Positions 1-7,418 are shown, counted from the first letter of the stretch. The stretch: DNA of 11,990 nucleotides from Akkermansiaceae bacterium (GCA_023300205.1 JALZVD010000362.1:1-11990); one strand, 5' to 3'. Notes: generated by a model not told the origin, from the sequence alone. Translations and numbers: made by a program.

Positions 1-15
1 GTGTTACTTCTTTGT

Positions 16-44
16 TTGACATTTAGGTTGATTTCTTTTACGCA
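16..44 (+). promoter_or_regulatory. Weak candidate promoter upstream of rplY
   Basis: A perfect TTGACA -35 box lies at 16-21. Seventeen bases later, at 39-44, is TACGCA, a poor -10 box with only about half the consensus. If used, it would give a leader of roughly 125 nt before the rplY ATG. The window starts just upstream, so a promoter or cotranscribed gene further left cannot be excluded. I see no other strong signal in 1-176. Confidence 0.25.
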
Positions 45-176
45 GTGCTTCCCGACCTACGGAAAGGCTAATCTCTCTACCATCAGCCATATCTTTTCAT
101 TGGATTCTCCGGGAACCCTAGAAACGTCTCATAAAGTAACTTGCGGCGATGTCTAACCACAAAAGAAAATAATAAC

Positions 177-812
177 ATGGCTACAACAATCGAAGCTACA
201 CTACGTCAGCGCACTGGTTCAGGCGCGCTCAATGCTATGCGCCGTGAGGGATATGTTCCTTCAGTAATTTATGGTGCAACCGAAAATAAAAATATCAAAG
301 TCCATAGTAAGACTTTTAGAGACCACTTAAACACTAAGCCTTCATCACAGGTTCTGATTGATCTTGATGTAGAGGGTCATGGTGCTCAGCAGGTTTTCAT
401 TCAGGATATCCAGTTTGATGCGATTTCTGGAGAAATTCTCCACGCAGATTTCCTCGCTGTAAAAGAGGATACTGTTCTTACAGCGAAACTACCTATTAAG
501 CTCATTGGTGAGCCAGCAGGTGTTAAGGCTGGTGGTCTTCTTGAGCAGCTTGTTCACTCAACTAAGATCAAGTCACTTCCTAAGAATCTACCGCTTCAGA
601 TTGAGGCAAGTGTAGAGTCTCTAGAGGTTGCTGATAACCTTACTATTGGTGGTATTTCATTCCCAGAGGGTGTGACTCCAGTTCTTGATAGTAGAGTTCT
701 CGTAGCGCTTGTTGCTAAGACACGTGCGGCAGTTTCAGAGGATGTAGCTGAGGAGGTTACTGAGCAGGATGCACCCGCACCTGATGCAGAAGCAGCTGAG
801 AAATCCGAGTAA
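177..812 (+). CDS. rplY: 50S ribosomal protein L25 (Ctc-type, bL25)
   Basis: A 211-residue long-form bL25 (TL5/Ctc type) that binds 5S rRNA in the large ribosomal subunit. The N-terminal 5S-binding domain covers about residues 1-95, with the family-typical LRREGYVPSVIYG-like segment (here RREGYVPSVIYG) and the FIQDIQFD and ILHADFLAV strands. The C-terminal beta domain covers about 96-185, with the GVKAGGLLEQLVHS segment. An acidic Glu/Asp/Ala tail follows. I chose the ATG at 177 because homology begins at MATTIEA; the frame also opens at a TTG at 141, but those 12 residues look non-native. No clear SD precedes it, only A-rich sequence. It leads a plus-strand run with pth, rpsF and ssb, and the stop is TAA. 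Confidence 0.95.
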   Translation: MATTIEATLRQRTGSGALNAMRREGYVPSVIYGATENKNIKVHSKTFRDHLNTKPSSQVLIDLDVEGHGAQQVFIQDIQFDAISGEILHADFLAVKEDTVLTAKLPIKLIGEPAGVKAGGLLEQLVHSTKIKSLPKNLPLQIEASVESLEVADNLTIGGISFPEGVTPVLDSRVLVALVAKTRAAVSEDVAEEVTEQDAPAPDAEAAEKSE

Positions 813-831
813 TTAACATTCATCATGACAG

Positions 832-862
832 AGGGAGGCTTTTATTAGTGTTCCTCACGTGA
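832..862 (+). promoter_or_regulatory. SD plus four-codon minicistron overlapping the pth start
   Basis: The strongest SD in the left part of the window, AGGGAGG (832-838), lies 20 nt from the pth GTG at 859, too far for direct use. It sits 9 nt from another GTG at 848, which opens a four-codon frame (GTG TTC CTC ACG) ending in TGA at 860-862. That TGA overlaps the pth GTG as GTGA. The arrangement is what translational coupling through a minicistron would look like. The geometry is seen directly; its function is inference. An alternative is that pth starts elsewhere, for example at an in-frame ATT at 844, 5 nt past the SD. Confidence 0.4.
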
Positions 863-1425
863 ACGTGGCAATCAAACTGGTCATAGGTCTGGGAAATCCA
901 GGTAGGAAATATGATCAAACCAGACATAATGTAGGGTTTGATGTTCTAGACCGTATGGCTGTAGATTCCGGAGCGCAGTTTGCTAACCATCTCAAGTGGA
1001 AAGCACTCATCGCTAAGCACCCGTTAGCGCTACTTATGAAGCCTCAGACATTTATGAATGAGAGTGGAAGGGCAGCAGGAGCGGCGCTAAGGTTCTACAA
1101 GTGGCATCCAGAAGAAGTTCTCGTGATCTATGATGATGTATCTATCCCGTTAGGCGCTCTCCGATTTAGGATGAAGGGTTCAGCAGGTGGACACAACGGA
1201 ATGAAATCACTGATACAGCACTTTGGAAGCGATGCTTTTCCACGACTTAAACTAGGAATCGGCGCTCCGAGATCTGGTGCGATGGTGGGACATGTCTTGG
1301 GGAAATTTTCTCAAGAGGAACGACCAGAAGTGCAGAACGCGCTTGATAACGCGATGAAAGCAGTTCACTGTGCCCTTACTGAGGGCGTAGAGGCTGCTGC
1401 TAACATTCACAACGTCAATAAATAA
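859..1425 (+). CDS. pth: Peptidyl-tRNA hydrolase
   Basis: A 188-residue bacterial Pth, close to the 194 of E. coli. It hydrolyses the ester bond of peptidyl-tRNAs that drop off ribosomes, recycling tRNA in the cytosol. The N-terminal GLGNPG motif supplies Asn13, and TRHNVGF supplies the catalytic His23. TFMNESG at 64-70 contains the substrate-binding Met-Asn pair. YDDVSIPLG near 91-99 carries the conserved Asp that polarises the His, and SAGGHNG near 108-114 carries the distal Asn. All residues expected for activity are present. The start is uncertain: GTG at 859 gives MNVAIKL and GTG at 865 gives MAIKL. Neither is well placed to the SD at 832-838, which instead serves an overlapping minicistron. 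The gene follows rplY by 46 nt and precedes rpsF by 21 nt, probably in one transcript. The stop is TAA. Confidence 0.95.
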   Translation: MNVAIKLVIGLGNPGRKYDQTRHNVGFDVLDRMAVDSGAQFANHLKWKALIAKHPLALLMKPQTFMNESGRAAGAALRFYKWHPEEVLVIYDDVSIPLGALRFRMKGSAGGHNGMKSLIQHFGSDAFPRLKLGIGAPRSGAMVGHVLGKFSQEERPEVQNALDNAMKAVHCALTEGVEAAANIHNVNK

Positions 1426-1446
1426 TCAAAAATAGAAATCAATAAT

Positions 1447-1734
1447 ATGAGCAGAAAATATGAAGGTCTTATCGTTCTCGATACAAAAGGCAAGGACACG
1501 GCAATCGACGAGCTAATCAGCACTGTTGGGCAATTAATCGAAGCAGAAGGCGCTAAGCTGGACGAGGTGAAGAACCTAGGACGCAAGACATTTGCCTACA
1601 ATGCGCGTCAAATTGAAGGTGGTCACTATGTGAGTTATATCTTCAATGCAGCGCCTGAGGTCATTGTTAAAATCAAGGCTAGCCTTGATCTTAACGAGGA
1701 CATCTACATGCATAACTACAACCGTCAGGGTTAG
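1447..1734 (+). CDS. rpsF: 30S ribosomal protein S6
   Basis: A 95-residue bS6, typical in length, which binds the 16S rRNA platform as a heterodimer with S18. The sequence opens with RKYEGLIVLDT, the first beta strand of the ferredoxin-like fold. It continues with the alpha helix ending in EAEGAKL, the strand VKNLGRKTFAY, then GGHYVSYIFNA, and ends with LNEDIYMHNYNRQG. No SD is visible; the 21-nt gap after pth is A/T-rich. rpsR (S18), often close to rpsF and ssb in other bacteria, is not in this cluster. Two hairpins follow the TAG stop before ssb begins. Confidence 0.95.
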   Translation: MSRKYEGLIVLDTKGKDTAIDELISTVGQLIEAEGAKLDEVKNLGRKTFAYNARQIEGGHYVSYIFNAAPEVIVKIKASLDLNEDIYMHNYNRQG

Positions 1735-1737
1735 TTT

Positions 1738-1763
1738 TTAGGGAGGTTTTTAAACCATCCTAA
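1738..1763 (+). other. Hairpin immediately after rpsF
   Basis: The arms at 1738-1748 and 1753-1763 pair over 11 positions with one A-A mismatch and one G-U wobble, around a four-base loop. The hairpin starts three bases past the rpsF stop. The sequence after it lacks the T-run of a simple intrinsic terminator. It may be a 3' stabilising or processing structure, or part of a regulatory element together with the next hairpin. Confidence 0.5.
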
Positions 1764-1778
1764 GGCAATTTAAAGATA

Positions 1779-1836
1779 GGGTTTATCAGCCATTAAAGCA
1801 TTACGATATTTTCGTGTTGCGTAGGTTGGTAAACCC
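1779..1836 (+). other. Long two-tier hairpin upstream of ssb (possible attenuator)
   Basis: GGGTTTATCAGCC (1779-1791) can pair with GGTTGGTAAACCC (1824-1836) over 13 bp with two G-U wobbles and no mismatch. Inside the loop, 1798-1806 and 1812-1820 form a second 9-position stem with one mismatch. The tract after it (TTTATTATTTCTG) is T-rich, so the structure could terminate or attenuate transcription between rpsF and ssb. It ends 17 nt before the ssb ATG. The TATTAT at 1839-1844, 16 nt after TTGCGT at 1817-1822, could alternatively be a promoter giving an almost leaderless ssb mRNA. I cannot decide between these. Confidence 0.5.
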
Positions 1837-1853
1837 TTTATTATTTCTGTATT

Positions 1854-2342
1854 ATGGCAAGTTTCAACAAAGTAATGATCATGGGTAACATCACCCGCGA
1901 TATCGAGTTAAGAGCAACACCTAAAGGCACTTCTGTGGCTGATCTAGGGCTGGCGTGCAACCGAGTCCGTATGGGTGATGATGGGCAGAAGATAGAGGAT
2001 GTCACTTACGTGGATGTCACTCTTTGGGGTAGGCAGGCGGAGCTTGCTTCTCAGTATTTGAGTAAAGGGAAGCCAGTTTTCATAGAGGGTAGATTGCACA
2101 TGGATAGCTGGACAGACCAGGCTACTGGGAAGCAGCGTACTAGACTGAAGGTGGTTGGTGAGAATATGCAGTTTATCGGTTCACCTGGAGGTGCTGGAGG
2201 TGGAGCTCCACAACAGAACCAGCCGATGCAGCATGCACCACAAGCACAGCCTCCACAGCAACAACAGTCTCCACCACAGGGTGGTTCACCGGCAAATAAT
2301 ATGCCAGACTTCCAAGATGAGGATGATGATATCCCGTTTTAG
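1854..2342 (+). CDS. ssb: Single-stranded DNA-binding protein
   Basis: A 162-residue SSB that coats single-stranded DNA as a tetramer and recruits replication and repair proteins. The OB-fold covers residues 1-110, beginning FNKVMIMGNITRD and including VTYVDVTLWGRQAE and FIEGRLHMDSW, with the Trp residues used in stacking on DNA. Residues about 111-148 are a disordered linker rich in Gly, Gln and Pro. The C-terminus is the canonical acidic tip ending DDDIPF, which docks partner proteins. No SD precedes the ATG; the 17 nt before it are T-rich and follow the long hairpin, so initiation is SD-independent or the mRNA is nearly leaderless. A TAG stop ends it. Confidence 0.96.
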   Translation: MASFNKVMIMGNITRDIELRATPKGTSVADLGLACNRVRMGDDGQKIEDVTYVDVTLWGRQAELASQYLSKGKPVFIEGRLHMDSWTDQATGKQRTRLKVVGENMQFIGSPGGAGGGAPQQNQPMQHAPQAQPPQQQQSPPQGGSPANNMPDFQDEDDDIPF

Positions 2343-2409
2343 GCTTATCGCTGATGGGTGGTGTTAGTTTTTGAGGGAATACAAGTTGGGTAGTGTTACT
2401 CTTAGGAGT

Positions 2410-2550
2410 ATGAAAGAAGAGATGTCATCAAATGATGTGATGGAGGGCGCTATGCCTAGTAGTACTAAGACCATATTATGGTTAGGCCTAGGGGTCATTG
2501 TGTATATCGTTATTCAGTGGATGGTGCCTAAGGCGGGTGTTCATTCTTGA
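2410..2550 (+). CDS. Small single-helix membrane protein, unknown function
   Basis: A 46-residue frame with a polar N-terminus (MKEEMSSNDVMEGAMP) and one clear transmembrane segment at about residues 21-39 (TILWLGLGVIVYIVIQWMV), then a short tail ending AGVHS and TGA. I do not recognise the family. The start is ambiguous. AGGAG at 2404-2408 is only one base from the ATG at 2410. An in-frame TTG at 2386 sits seven bases after GAGGGA (2373-2378), an ideal spacing, and would give 54 residues. An ATG at 2422 is also possible. The frame continues beyond the TGA as coding-like sequence to a TAG at 2644-2646, described separately. The gene lies 67 nt after ssb and upstream of a strong terminator, so it is probably the last gene of that transcript. 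Confidence 0.45.
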   Translation: MKEEMSSNDVMEGAMPSSTKTILWLGLGVIVYIVIQWMVPKAGVHS

Positions 2551-2646
2551 CTGCTTGGTTCTGGCGCGCCAGTTGGTGGGCAGACGGGAGATGGTGTAGC
2601 TCCGACTTGAGGGGCGGCAGTGTCTTCTCCAGTTGGGGAGGAATAG
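2551..2646 (+). other. Coding-like extension behind two in-frame TGA codons
   Basis: In the same frame as the small membrane protein, directly after its TGA (2548-2550), the sequence reads LLGSGAPVGGQTGDGVAPT, then a second TGA (2608-2610), then GAAVSSPVGEE and TAG (2644-2646). This Gly/Ala/Pro/Val/Thr composition resembles a flexible protein tail; the overlapping frame is implausibly Trp-rich. A palindrome CTGGCGCGCCAG (2561-2572) lies just after the first TGA. Options are a decayed C-terminal tail, TGA readthrough or recoding, or chance. The terminator starting at 2672 would suit a gene ending at 2646. Confidence 0.3.
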
Positions 2647-2671
2647 AATTTAGATGTCTTTCTAAACAAAG

Positions 2672-2708
2672 AAAACGGGAGCTCGTTGTTACGCGAAGCT
2701 CCCGTTTT
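2672..2708. terminator. Bidirectional intrinsic terminator between ssb cluster and carB
   Basis: AAAACGGGAGCT (2672-2683) and AGCTCCCGTTTT (2697-2708) are perfect 12-bp inverted arms around a 13-nt loop. Because the arms end in A/T tracts, both strands read a GC-rich stem followed by T residues. It sits between convergent transcription units, the ssb cluster on plus and carB on minus. Confidence 0.9.
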
Positions 2709-2733
2709 GGTTATTTGATATCTGTTTTAGGTG

Positions 2734-5700
2734 CTAAGCTCTGTCTTGAAGTGGAGTTACGGTGAGCTCTTGTTCCTTGAGTGATCGTATGGCTCTGACT
2801 GATGCGATGGCTGCTGCTAGGTTGGTGCAGTGTGAGATTTTGTTCTGCACTGCGCCTGAGCGGATGGTGATTTCGTCTTCACGAGCTTCGTGGCCGCTTG
2901 GGGTGTTAATTACGAAGTTGATCTCCCGGTTTTTCATCATGTCTGTGACGTTAGGGCGCTTTTGCTCCGCTAGCTTATAGAGTCTTTCTACTTGGATTCC
3001 TTCTGCTTGTAGTAGCTTGTAGGTGCCGCCTGTGGAGTAGATGGTAAATCCTAGGTCAATGAGTTCTCTGGCTATTGGGAGAGATTTTGGCTTGTCGCGG
3101 TCGTTGACTGAGAAGAAGACGTTGCCTTCGGTGGGGAGTGGGTTGAATGCTGAGATCTGGGCTTTGGCGTATGCCATACCGAGGTCATCATCGATGCCCA
3201 TGACTTCTCCTGTGGATTTCATTTCTGGTCCGAGGACGATGTCGATGCCAGGGAACTTAGGCCATGGGAAGACGGCTTCTTTTACACAGTAGTGTTTAGG
3301 AAGTCTTTCTTCAGTAAATCCTAGTTCGGTGAGTGTCTTGCCAGCCATTACTTTAGCGGCTAGTTTAGCGAGTGGGACTCCGATGGATTTGGAGACAAAT
3401 GGGACGGTGCGTGATGCACGAGGGTTTACCTCGATGACGTAGAGTTCCTCGTCCTTGACTGCGAACTGGATGTTCATGAGGCCGATGACTTCTAGCTCGC
3501 GAGCTAGGTCCTTAGCGCCTTTCATGATCTGTGCTGTGATGTTTTCTGAGAGTGATGGTGCAGGGATAACGCATGCGGAGTCTCCTGAGTGGATACCTGC
3601 TTGCTCGATGTGCTGCATGATGGCACCTACTACGGAGATTTCCCCATCTGAGATACAGTCTACGTCTACTTCTACAGCTCCTTCTAGGAAGCGGTCAACG
3701 AGGATGGGGCGATCTGGTGATACGTCAGCGGCTTCGCTGATGTATTTGCGGAGTTCTTCATCACTGTAGACGATCATCATTCCGCGTCCTCCGAGGACGA
3801 AGGATGGGCGGACTAGGACTGGGTAGCCGATACGGTCTGCGATGACGACTGCTTCATCTGGTGTGACGGCTGTTCCTGCTTCTGCTTGCTTGAGTTCTAG
3901 TTTATCAAGAATGGCTGAGAAGAATTTACGGTCTTCTGCGAGTTCGATTGATTTAGGTGAAGTTCCGATGATGGGGACTCCGTGACGCTCGAGGTCTGCT
4001 GCGAGGTTTAGTGGAGTTTGGCCACCGAACTGGACGATGACGCCGTCTGGTTTTTCTTGGTCGCAGATGTTGAGTACGTCTTCTAGGGTGAGTGGCTCGA
4101 AGTAGAGTTTGTCTGAGGTGTCGTAGTCCGTGGAGACGGTCTCAGGGTTAGAGTTCACCATGACTGTCTCATAGCCTAGTTCGCGGAGTGCGAAGGAGGC
4201 GTGCACGCAGCAGTAGTCAAATTCGATACCTTGACCGATTCTGTTAGGGCCACCACCTAGGATGATGATTTTTTTCTGATTTGTTTCGCGGGCTTCATTT
4301 TCTTCTCCGTATGTGGAGTAGTAGTATGGAGTATAGGCTTCAAATTCTGCTGCACAGGTGTCAACGAGTCTGTAGGTTGGAATGATGCCTTTTTCTTTAC
4401 GTTCTGCACGGATGTCATCTTGGTGGCAGCCGCGTGAGTGAGCGATCTGGAAGTCAGAGAAGCCCATTTTTTTTGCTTTTCTGAGGTCCATATTGGCGAG
4501 GTCTTTACCTTCTTCAGCGATGATAAAGAGATGCTCTAGGAACCATGGGTCAATGGATGTGGCTTCAAATACTTCATCGACTGTCCAGCCTTGTTCAAAA
4601 GCGGTATGGAGCCAGAAGATGCGTTCAGCATTTGGGACGTGAAGTTTTCTTTCGATGCGGTCACGTGATGGGTTCTGAGCGCCTTTGCCGTCGGATCCGA
4701 ATCCTAGTCTGCCTGTCTCGAGTGAGCGAAGGGCTTTCTGCATGGATTCTTTGAATGTTTTGCCGATTGCCATGGCTTCACCGACTGCTTTCATTTGGGT
4801 GGTGAGGACGGCGTCTGCGGTAGGGAATTTCTCGAAGGTGAATCTAGGTAGCTTGGTGACTACGTAGTCGATGGTGGGCTCGAAGGATGCTGGTGTAACA
4901 CGTGTGATGTCGTTTGTGAGTTCGTCTAGGGTGTATCCGACTGCAAGTTTGGCTGCGATTTTTGCGATTGGGTAGCCGGTTGCTTTCGATGCGAGTGCGG
5001 ATGAACGAGAGACACGTGGGTTCATCTCGATGACGATACAGCGTCCTGTTTTAGGATCTACTGAGAACTGGATGTTAGATCCTCCTGTTTCTACACCGAT
5101 TTCGCGGATACAGGCGAATGAGGCATCACGCATGATTTGGTATTCACGGTCAGTGAGTGTCTGGGCAGGGGCAACGGTGATGGAGTCTCCGGTATGGACG
5201 CCCATAGGATCTAGATTTTCAATGGAGCAGATGACTACGCAGTTATCTGCGCAGTCACGCATGACTTCCATTTCGTATTCTTTCCAGCCTAGGAGTGATT
5301 CTTCTACGAGGATCTCGCTGACAGGTGAGAGGTCTATTCCGCGTGCACAGATGGTTTCAAATTCTTCTACGTTGTATGCGATGCCTCCGCCTGCGCCACC
5401 GAGTGTGAATGCTGGGCGGATGATGAGTGGCATGGTGCCAATCTCTTTGGCGATTTCACGGCATTCTTCCATGGTGTGTGCTACACCGGAGTGGGGGAGA
5501 TCTAGGCCGATCTTGAGCATGGCTTCTTTGAAGCGAAGGCGGTCTTCACCTTTATCGATGGCATCGGCATTTGCACCGATCATTTTTACGCCGTGTTTAT
5601 CAAGGGTGCCGCTGTTGAATAGGTCGATAGAGCAGTTGAGTGCGGTCTGGCCACCGAGGGTGGGTAGGAGTGCGCATGGTTGTTCCTTGATGATGATTTT

Positions 5701-5925
5701 CTCAACGCATTCTGGGGTGATGGGCTCGATGTAGGTGCGGTAGGCGAACTCTGGGTCGGTCATGATGGTGGCCGGGTTTGAGTTTACCAGGATGACTTTG
5801 TAGCCTTCTTCTGCAAGTGCTTTACAGGCTTGGACGCCGGAGTAGTCAAACTCACAGCCTTGGCCGATTACGATAGGGCCTGAGCCGATGACGAGAATTT
5901 TTTTGATCGAGGTATCTTTTGGCAT
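2734..5925 (-). CDS. carB: Carbamoyl-phosphate synthase large subunit
   Basis: A full-length 1063-residue CarB (E. coli 1073). With CarA it makes carbamoyl phosphate from bicarbonate, ammonia derived from glutamine, and two ATP, feeding pyrimidine and arginine synthesis. The internal duplication is clear. The first carboxyphosphate half starts [23 protein letters not shown] with [11 protein letters not shown]. An oligomerisation region follows at about 400-550. The second carbamate half starts near 555 with [20 protein letters not shown] and has [12 protein letters not shown]. Each half has an ATP-grasp domain with a conserved [20 protein letters not shown] or [16 protein letters not shown] motif. 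The last 130 residues are an MGS-like allosteric domain ([20 protein letters not shown]). carA is not in the window. The ATG at 5925 has no SD. The stop is TAG, 25 nt from the shared terminator. Confidence 0.97.
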   Translation of the reverse strand: MPKDTSIKKILVIGSGPIVIGQGCEFDYSGVQACKALAEEGYKVILVNSNPATIMTDPEFAYRTYIEPITPECVEKIIIKEQPCALLPTLGGQTALNCSIDLFNSGTLDKHGVKMIGANADAIDKGEDRLRFKEAMLKIGLDLPHSGVAHTMEECREIAKEIGTMPLIIRPAFTLGGAGGGIAYNVEEFETICARGIDLSPVSEILVEESLLGWKEYEMEVMRDCADNCVVICSIENLDPMGVHTGDSITVAPAQTLTDREYQIMRDASFACIREIGVETGGSNIQFSVDPKTGRCIVIEMNPRVSRSSALASKATGYPIAKIAAKLAVGYTLDELTNDITRVTPASFEPTIDYVVTKLPRFTFEKFPTADAVLTTQMKAVGEAMAIGKTFKESMQKALRSLETGRLGFGSDGKGAQNPSRDRIERKLHVPNAERIFWLHTAFEQGWTVDEVFEATSIDPWFLEHLFIIAEEGKDLANMDLRKAKKMGFSDFQIAHSRGCHQDDIRAERKEKGIIPTYRLVDTCAAEFEAYTPYYYSTYGEENEARETNQKKIIILGGGPNRIGQGIEFDYCCVHASFALRELGYETVMVNSNPETVSTDYDTSDKLYFEPLTLEDVLNICDQEKPDGVIVQFGGQTPLNLAADLERHGVPIIGTSPKSIELAEDRKFFSAILDKLELKQAEAGTAVTPDEAVVIADRIGYPVLVRPSFVLGGRGMMIVYSDEELRKYISEAADVSPDRPILVDRFLEGAVEVDVDCISDGEISVVGAIMQHIEQAGIHSGDSACVIPAPSLSENITAQIMKGAKDLARELEVIGLMNIQFAVKDEELYVIEVNPRASRTVPFVSKSIGVPLAKLAAKVMAGKTLTELGFTEERLPKHYCVKEAVFPWPKFPGIDIVLGPEMKSTGEVMGIDDDLGMAYAKAQISAFNPLPTEGNVFFSVNDRDKPKSLPIARELIDLGFTIYSTGGTYKLLQAEGIQVERLYKLAEQKRPNVTDMMKNREINFVINTPSGHEAREDEITIRSGAVQNKISHCTNLAAAIASVRAIRSLKEQELTVTPLQDRA

Positions 5926-5952
5926 GATGCGCGCGTGTGGTAAATTTGTTGG

Positions 5953-5981
5953 TATATGCCGATTTCAGACCACTTTGTAAA
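5953..5981 (-). promoter_or_regulatory. Candidate carB promoter with overlapping dyad
   Basis: On the minus strand, TTTACA (5976-5981) and CATATA (5953-5958) are separated by 17 nt, about 28 nt upstream of the carB ATG. The -35 box matches the consensus well and the -10 box only partly. It overlaps the dyad ACTTTGTAAAGT (5972-5983), which could be an operator. The predicted leader would be about 20 nt with no SD. Confidence 0.3.
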
Positions 5982-6146
5982 GTCTAGCGTTTGTATTTTT
6001 TTATGGTTGATAAGGATAGTGATTTATTTCGATCAACAGGAGACAAAACTCTAGTCTTGGAGATCCTCTTATCTACCCGATGGTAGTATGAACGTTGGAT
6101 TCAATCTTTTGGGAAGTGGACGTTTTTAAGCGGTGGATCTTATAAG

Positions 6147-6166
6147 CAAAATAACTCCTTATTTTG
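6147..6166 (-). other. Perfect AT-rich hairpin with GGAG loop (minus strand)
   Basis: CAAAATAA (6147-6154) and TTATTTTG (6159-6166) are perfect 8-bp arms around a four-base loop that reads GGAG on the minus strand. It lies just beyond the terminator of the outer-membrane gene, in the direction of carB. No start codon with a real frame follows. It may be a second terminator element or an operator-like dyad. Confidence 0.35.
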
Positions 6167-6184
6167 TTACTACTTTGTGTAGAA

Positions 6185-6212
6185 AGAGGCAGATCGTTGC
6201 CGATCTGCCTCT
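6185..6212 (-). terminator. Intrinsic terminator of the outer-membrane protein gene
   Basis: AGAGGCAGATCG (6185-6196) and CGATCTGCCTCT (6201-6212) are a perfect 12-bp stem with a TTGC loop on the plus strand. On the minus strand the stem is followed by TTTCT. It lies 34 nt beyond the stop of the outer-membrane gene, as expected for its terminator. Confidence 0.85.
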
Positions 6213-6245
6213 GGGAAATGTTTTGCTTTGCGTGCTTTTAGTCTG

Positions 6246-7307
6246 TTAGAATGCCCATTGCCATCCGGCGACTACGGTGTAGTCTAGATCTAGGCCTACT
6301 CCGTTAGCGTCTTGGATGAGTGGGGTAAGGACTTCTACTGCGAGGCGGTGGCCTCTGAGTGCTCCTGACTGGATGACGTAGTTAGCGCCTACGCCCAGTT
6401 CTAGGATGTGTCCACCATAGTTAGACTGGAAATGCTGGGGTGCAGCATGACCGTGGGGTCCATTGTAGTGGCCACTGATGTCTTCTTGGTATCTGTAGTT
6501 CACTCTGGCTGAGAGGCTGAGTGCATTTGTGACTGGTGCTGCGAGCCAGGTGGTGAGTTGGAATGTGTCACCGTAGCGGAAGCCTGAGTCATTTTCATCT
6601 TCTAGGGCGAAGCTTTTCATGAACTGAGCACCCCATGAGAATTTCTGGAAGTGTGCATTGTAGGTGGCGCCTAGATTGATGCCGAAGATACCTGTTCCTG
6701 ATTGCATGCCGTAGGGGAGGAAGGTGTCGGCTTCTTTGTGGTCTACTTTTGCAGTTGGGAGTGTGAGTCCTAAGTTGAGGTGGAGCTTGTGCTGAGGTGT
6801 GTGGATGAGGCTGTAGAGTGCGCCTATGGTTACGTCTCCTAGCCCGCTAGAGTCGTGACTATGATCACCAGTGTGTCCATGTCCGCCTCCGTGTGGGTTG
6901 GTGGCGATGTCCATATTTTTTTCCACGTAGTTGACCATTCCTGTGAGGGTGATTTTGTCTGTGGGTGCGTACATGAGGCCGATCATGTGCATGTTCATGT
7001 TCATTTCTTCCGCTGCTGCTGTGTAGTTGCTTCCTGATGGGGAGTTCTTTGTGTATACTTCTCTGGTTTTAAGTGAGTTGGTTCCATCTTGGTGCCCGTT
7101 CATGCTCATGTGCATGAAGCGGTAGGAGACCATCCACTCGCCGGCGCTGTGGATGTGGTCACCCATGACGCCGATGGGGGCGTGTGAGTCTGGGCGGCTA
7201 GTGGTGCCGATGGATGAGTTGGCTGTTGAGTCTGCTAGTGTAGTGAGTGCTGATGCTAGTGTGAGTGCAGCACATTTGGTGGCTGCGTATGTTTTGATTG
7301 TTTTCAT
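6246..7307 (-). CDS. His/Met-rich outer-membrane beta-barrel, putative metal-related transporter
   Basis: A 353-residue protein with an N-terminal signal peptide (hydrophobic about residues 8-24, probable cleavage near TLA/DS) and a C-terminus GWQWAF ending in Phe, as in outer-membrane barrels. The pattern HAPIGVMGDHIHSAGEWMVSYR, MHMIGLMYAPTDKITLTGMVNY, SSGLGDVTIGALY, LPYGMQSGTG and GHRLAVEV matches a family usually annotated just as 'transporter' (related to the MetA-type barrel group) that, from memory, often sits near copper-handling genes. Metal-ligand clusters are striking: MNMNMHM (102-108), five His between 139 and 151, and a His-rich loop near 280-292. These suggest binding of copper or a similar ion, which is inference. 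There is no SD before the ATG. A CxxC protein gene lies upstream on the same strand and a strong terminator follows. The stop is TAA. Confidence 0.8.
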   Translation of the reverse strand: MKTIKTYAATKCAALTLASALTTLADSTANSSIGTTSRPDSHAPIGVMGDHIHSAGEWMVSYRFMHMSMNGHQDGTNSLKTREVYTKNSPSGSNYTAAAEEMNMNMHMIGLMYAPTDKITLTGMVNYVEKNMDIATNPHGGGHGHTGDHSHDSSGLGDVTIGALYSLIHTPQHKLHLNLGLTLPTAKVDHKEADTFLPYGMQSGTGIFGINLGATYNAHFQKFSWGAQFMKSFALEDENDSGFRYGDTFQLTTWLAAPVTNALSLSARVNYRYQEDISGHYNGPHGHAAPQHFQSNYGGHILELGVGANYVIQSGALRGHRLAVEVLTPLIQDANGVGLDLDYTVVAGWQWAF

Positions 7308-7378
7308 GTTTGGTTTGATTGTTCATTTTAAGTTTGTCTCTTGCGTGGCCAAGGGTAGTGGGTCACAAGCATGAGAGT

Positions 7379-7398
7379 GTATTTGCGATGACAAATAC
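7379..7398 (-). promoter_or_regulatory. Perfect 7-6-7 dyad upstream of the outer-membrane gene
   Basis: GTATTTG (7379-7385), six bases, then CAAATAC (7392-7398): a perfect 20-bp dyad whose size suits a dimeric repressor or activator. It lies about 72 nt upstream of the outer-membrane ATG, a plausible operator position. I cannot assign a regulator. Confidence 0.4.
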
Positions 7399-7418
7399 TG
7401 GTGCTGATAGGAATGAGA

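Larger units (their letters stand above)
5926..6245. other. 320-bp gene-free region upstream of carB
   Basis: Between the minus-strand outer-membrane gene (ending at 6246) and carB I find no convincing gene, only frames under 30 codons. Reading on the minus strand, it holds the terminator hairpin at 6185-6212, an AT-rich perfect hairpin at 6147-6166, about 160 nt without clear structure, and a possible carB promoter at 5953-5981. Confidence 0.7.

Noticed and set aside
4..90. Minus-strand 28-codon frame (starts MADGREISLS, basic C-terminus)
   Set aside because: No SD, no family I recognise, and it lies in the leader region of rplY at the window edge; too short to support as a gene.
66..110. 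tRNA-like look of the minus strand in the rplY leader
   Set aside because: A D-arm-like stretch is present, but no acceptor stem, anticodon arm or T-arm can be formed.
141..176. Upstream TTG start for rplY
   Set aside because: The extra 12 residues are unlike L25 N-termini, and the ATG at 177 begins the homologous sequence.
2547..2765. 72-codon plus-strand frame running through the terminator
   Set aside because: Trp-rich, crosses the terminator hairpin and enters carB; the in-frame tail of the small membrane protein is more protein-like.
5030..5734. 234-codon plus-strand frame opposite carB
   Set aside because: It is antisense to conserved CarB ATP-grasp sequence and has the Ser/Met-rich composition of a shadow frame.
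6003..6086. 27-codon plus-strand frame upstream of carB
   Set aside because: No SD, no recognisable product, lies in a gap of chance-length frames.
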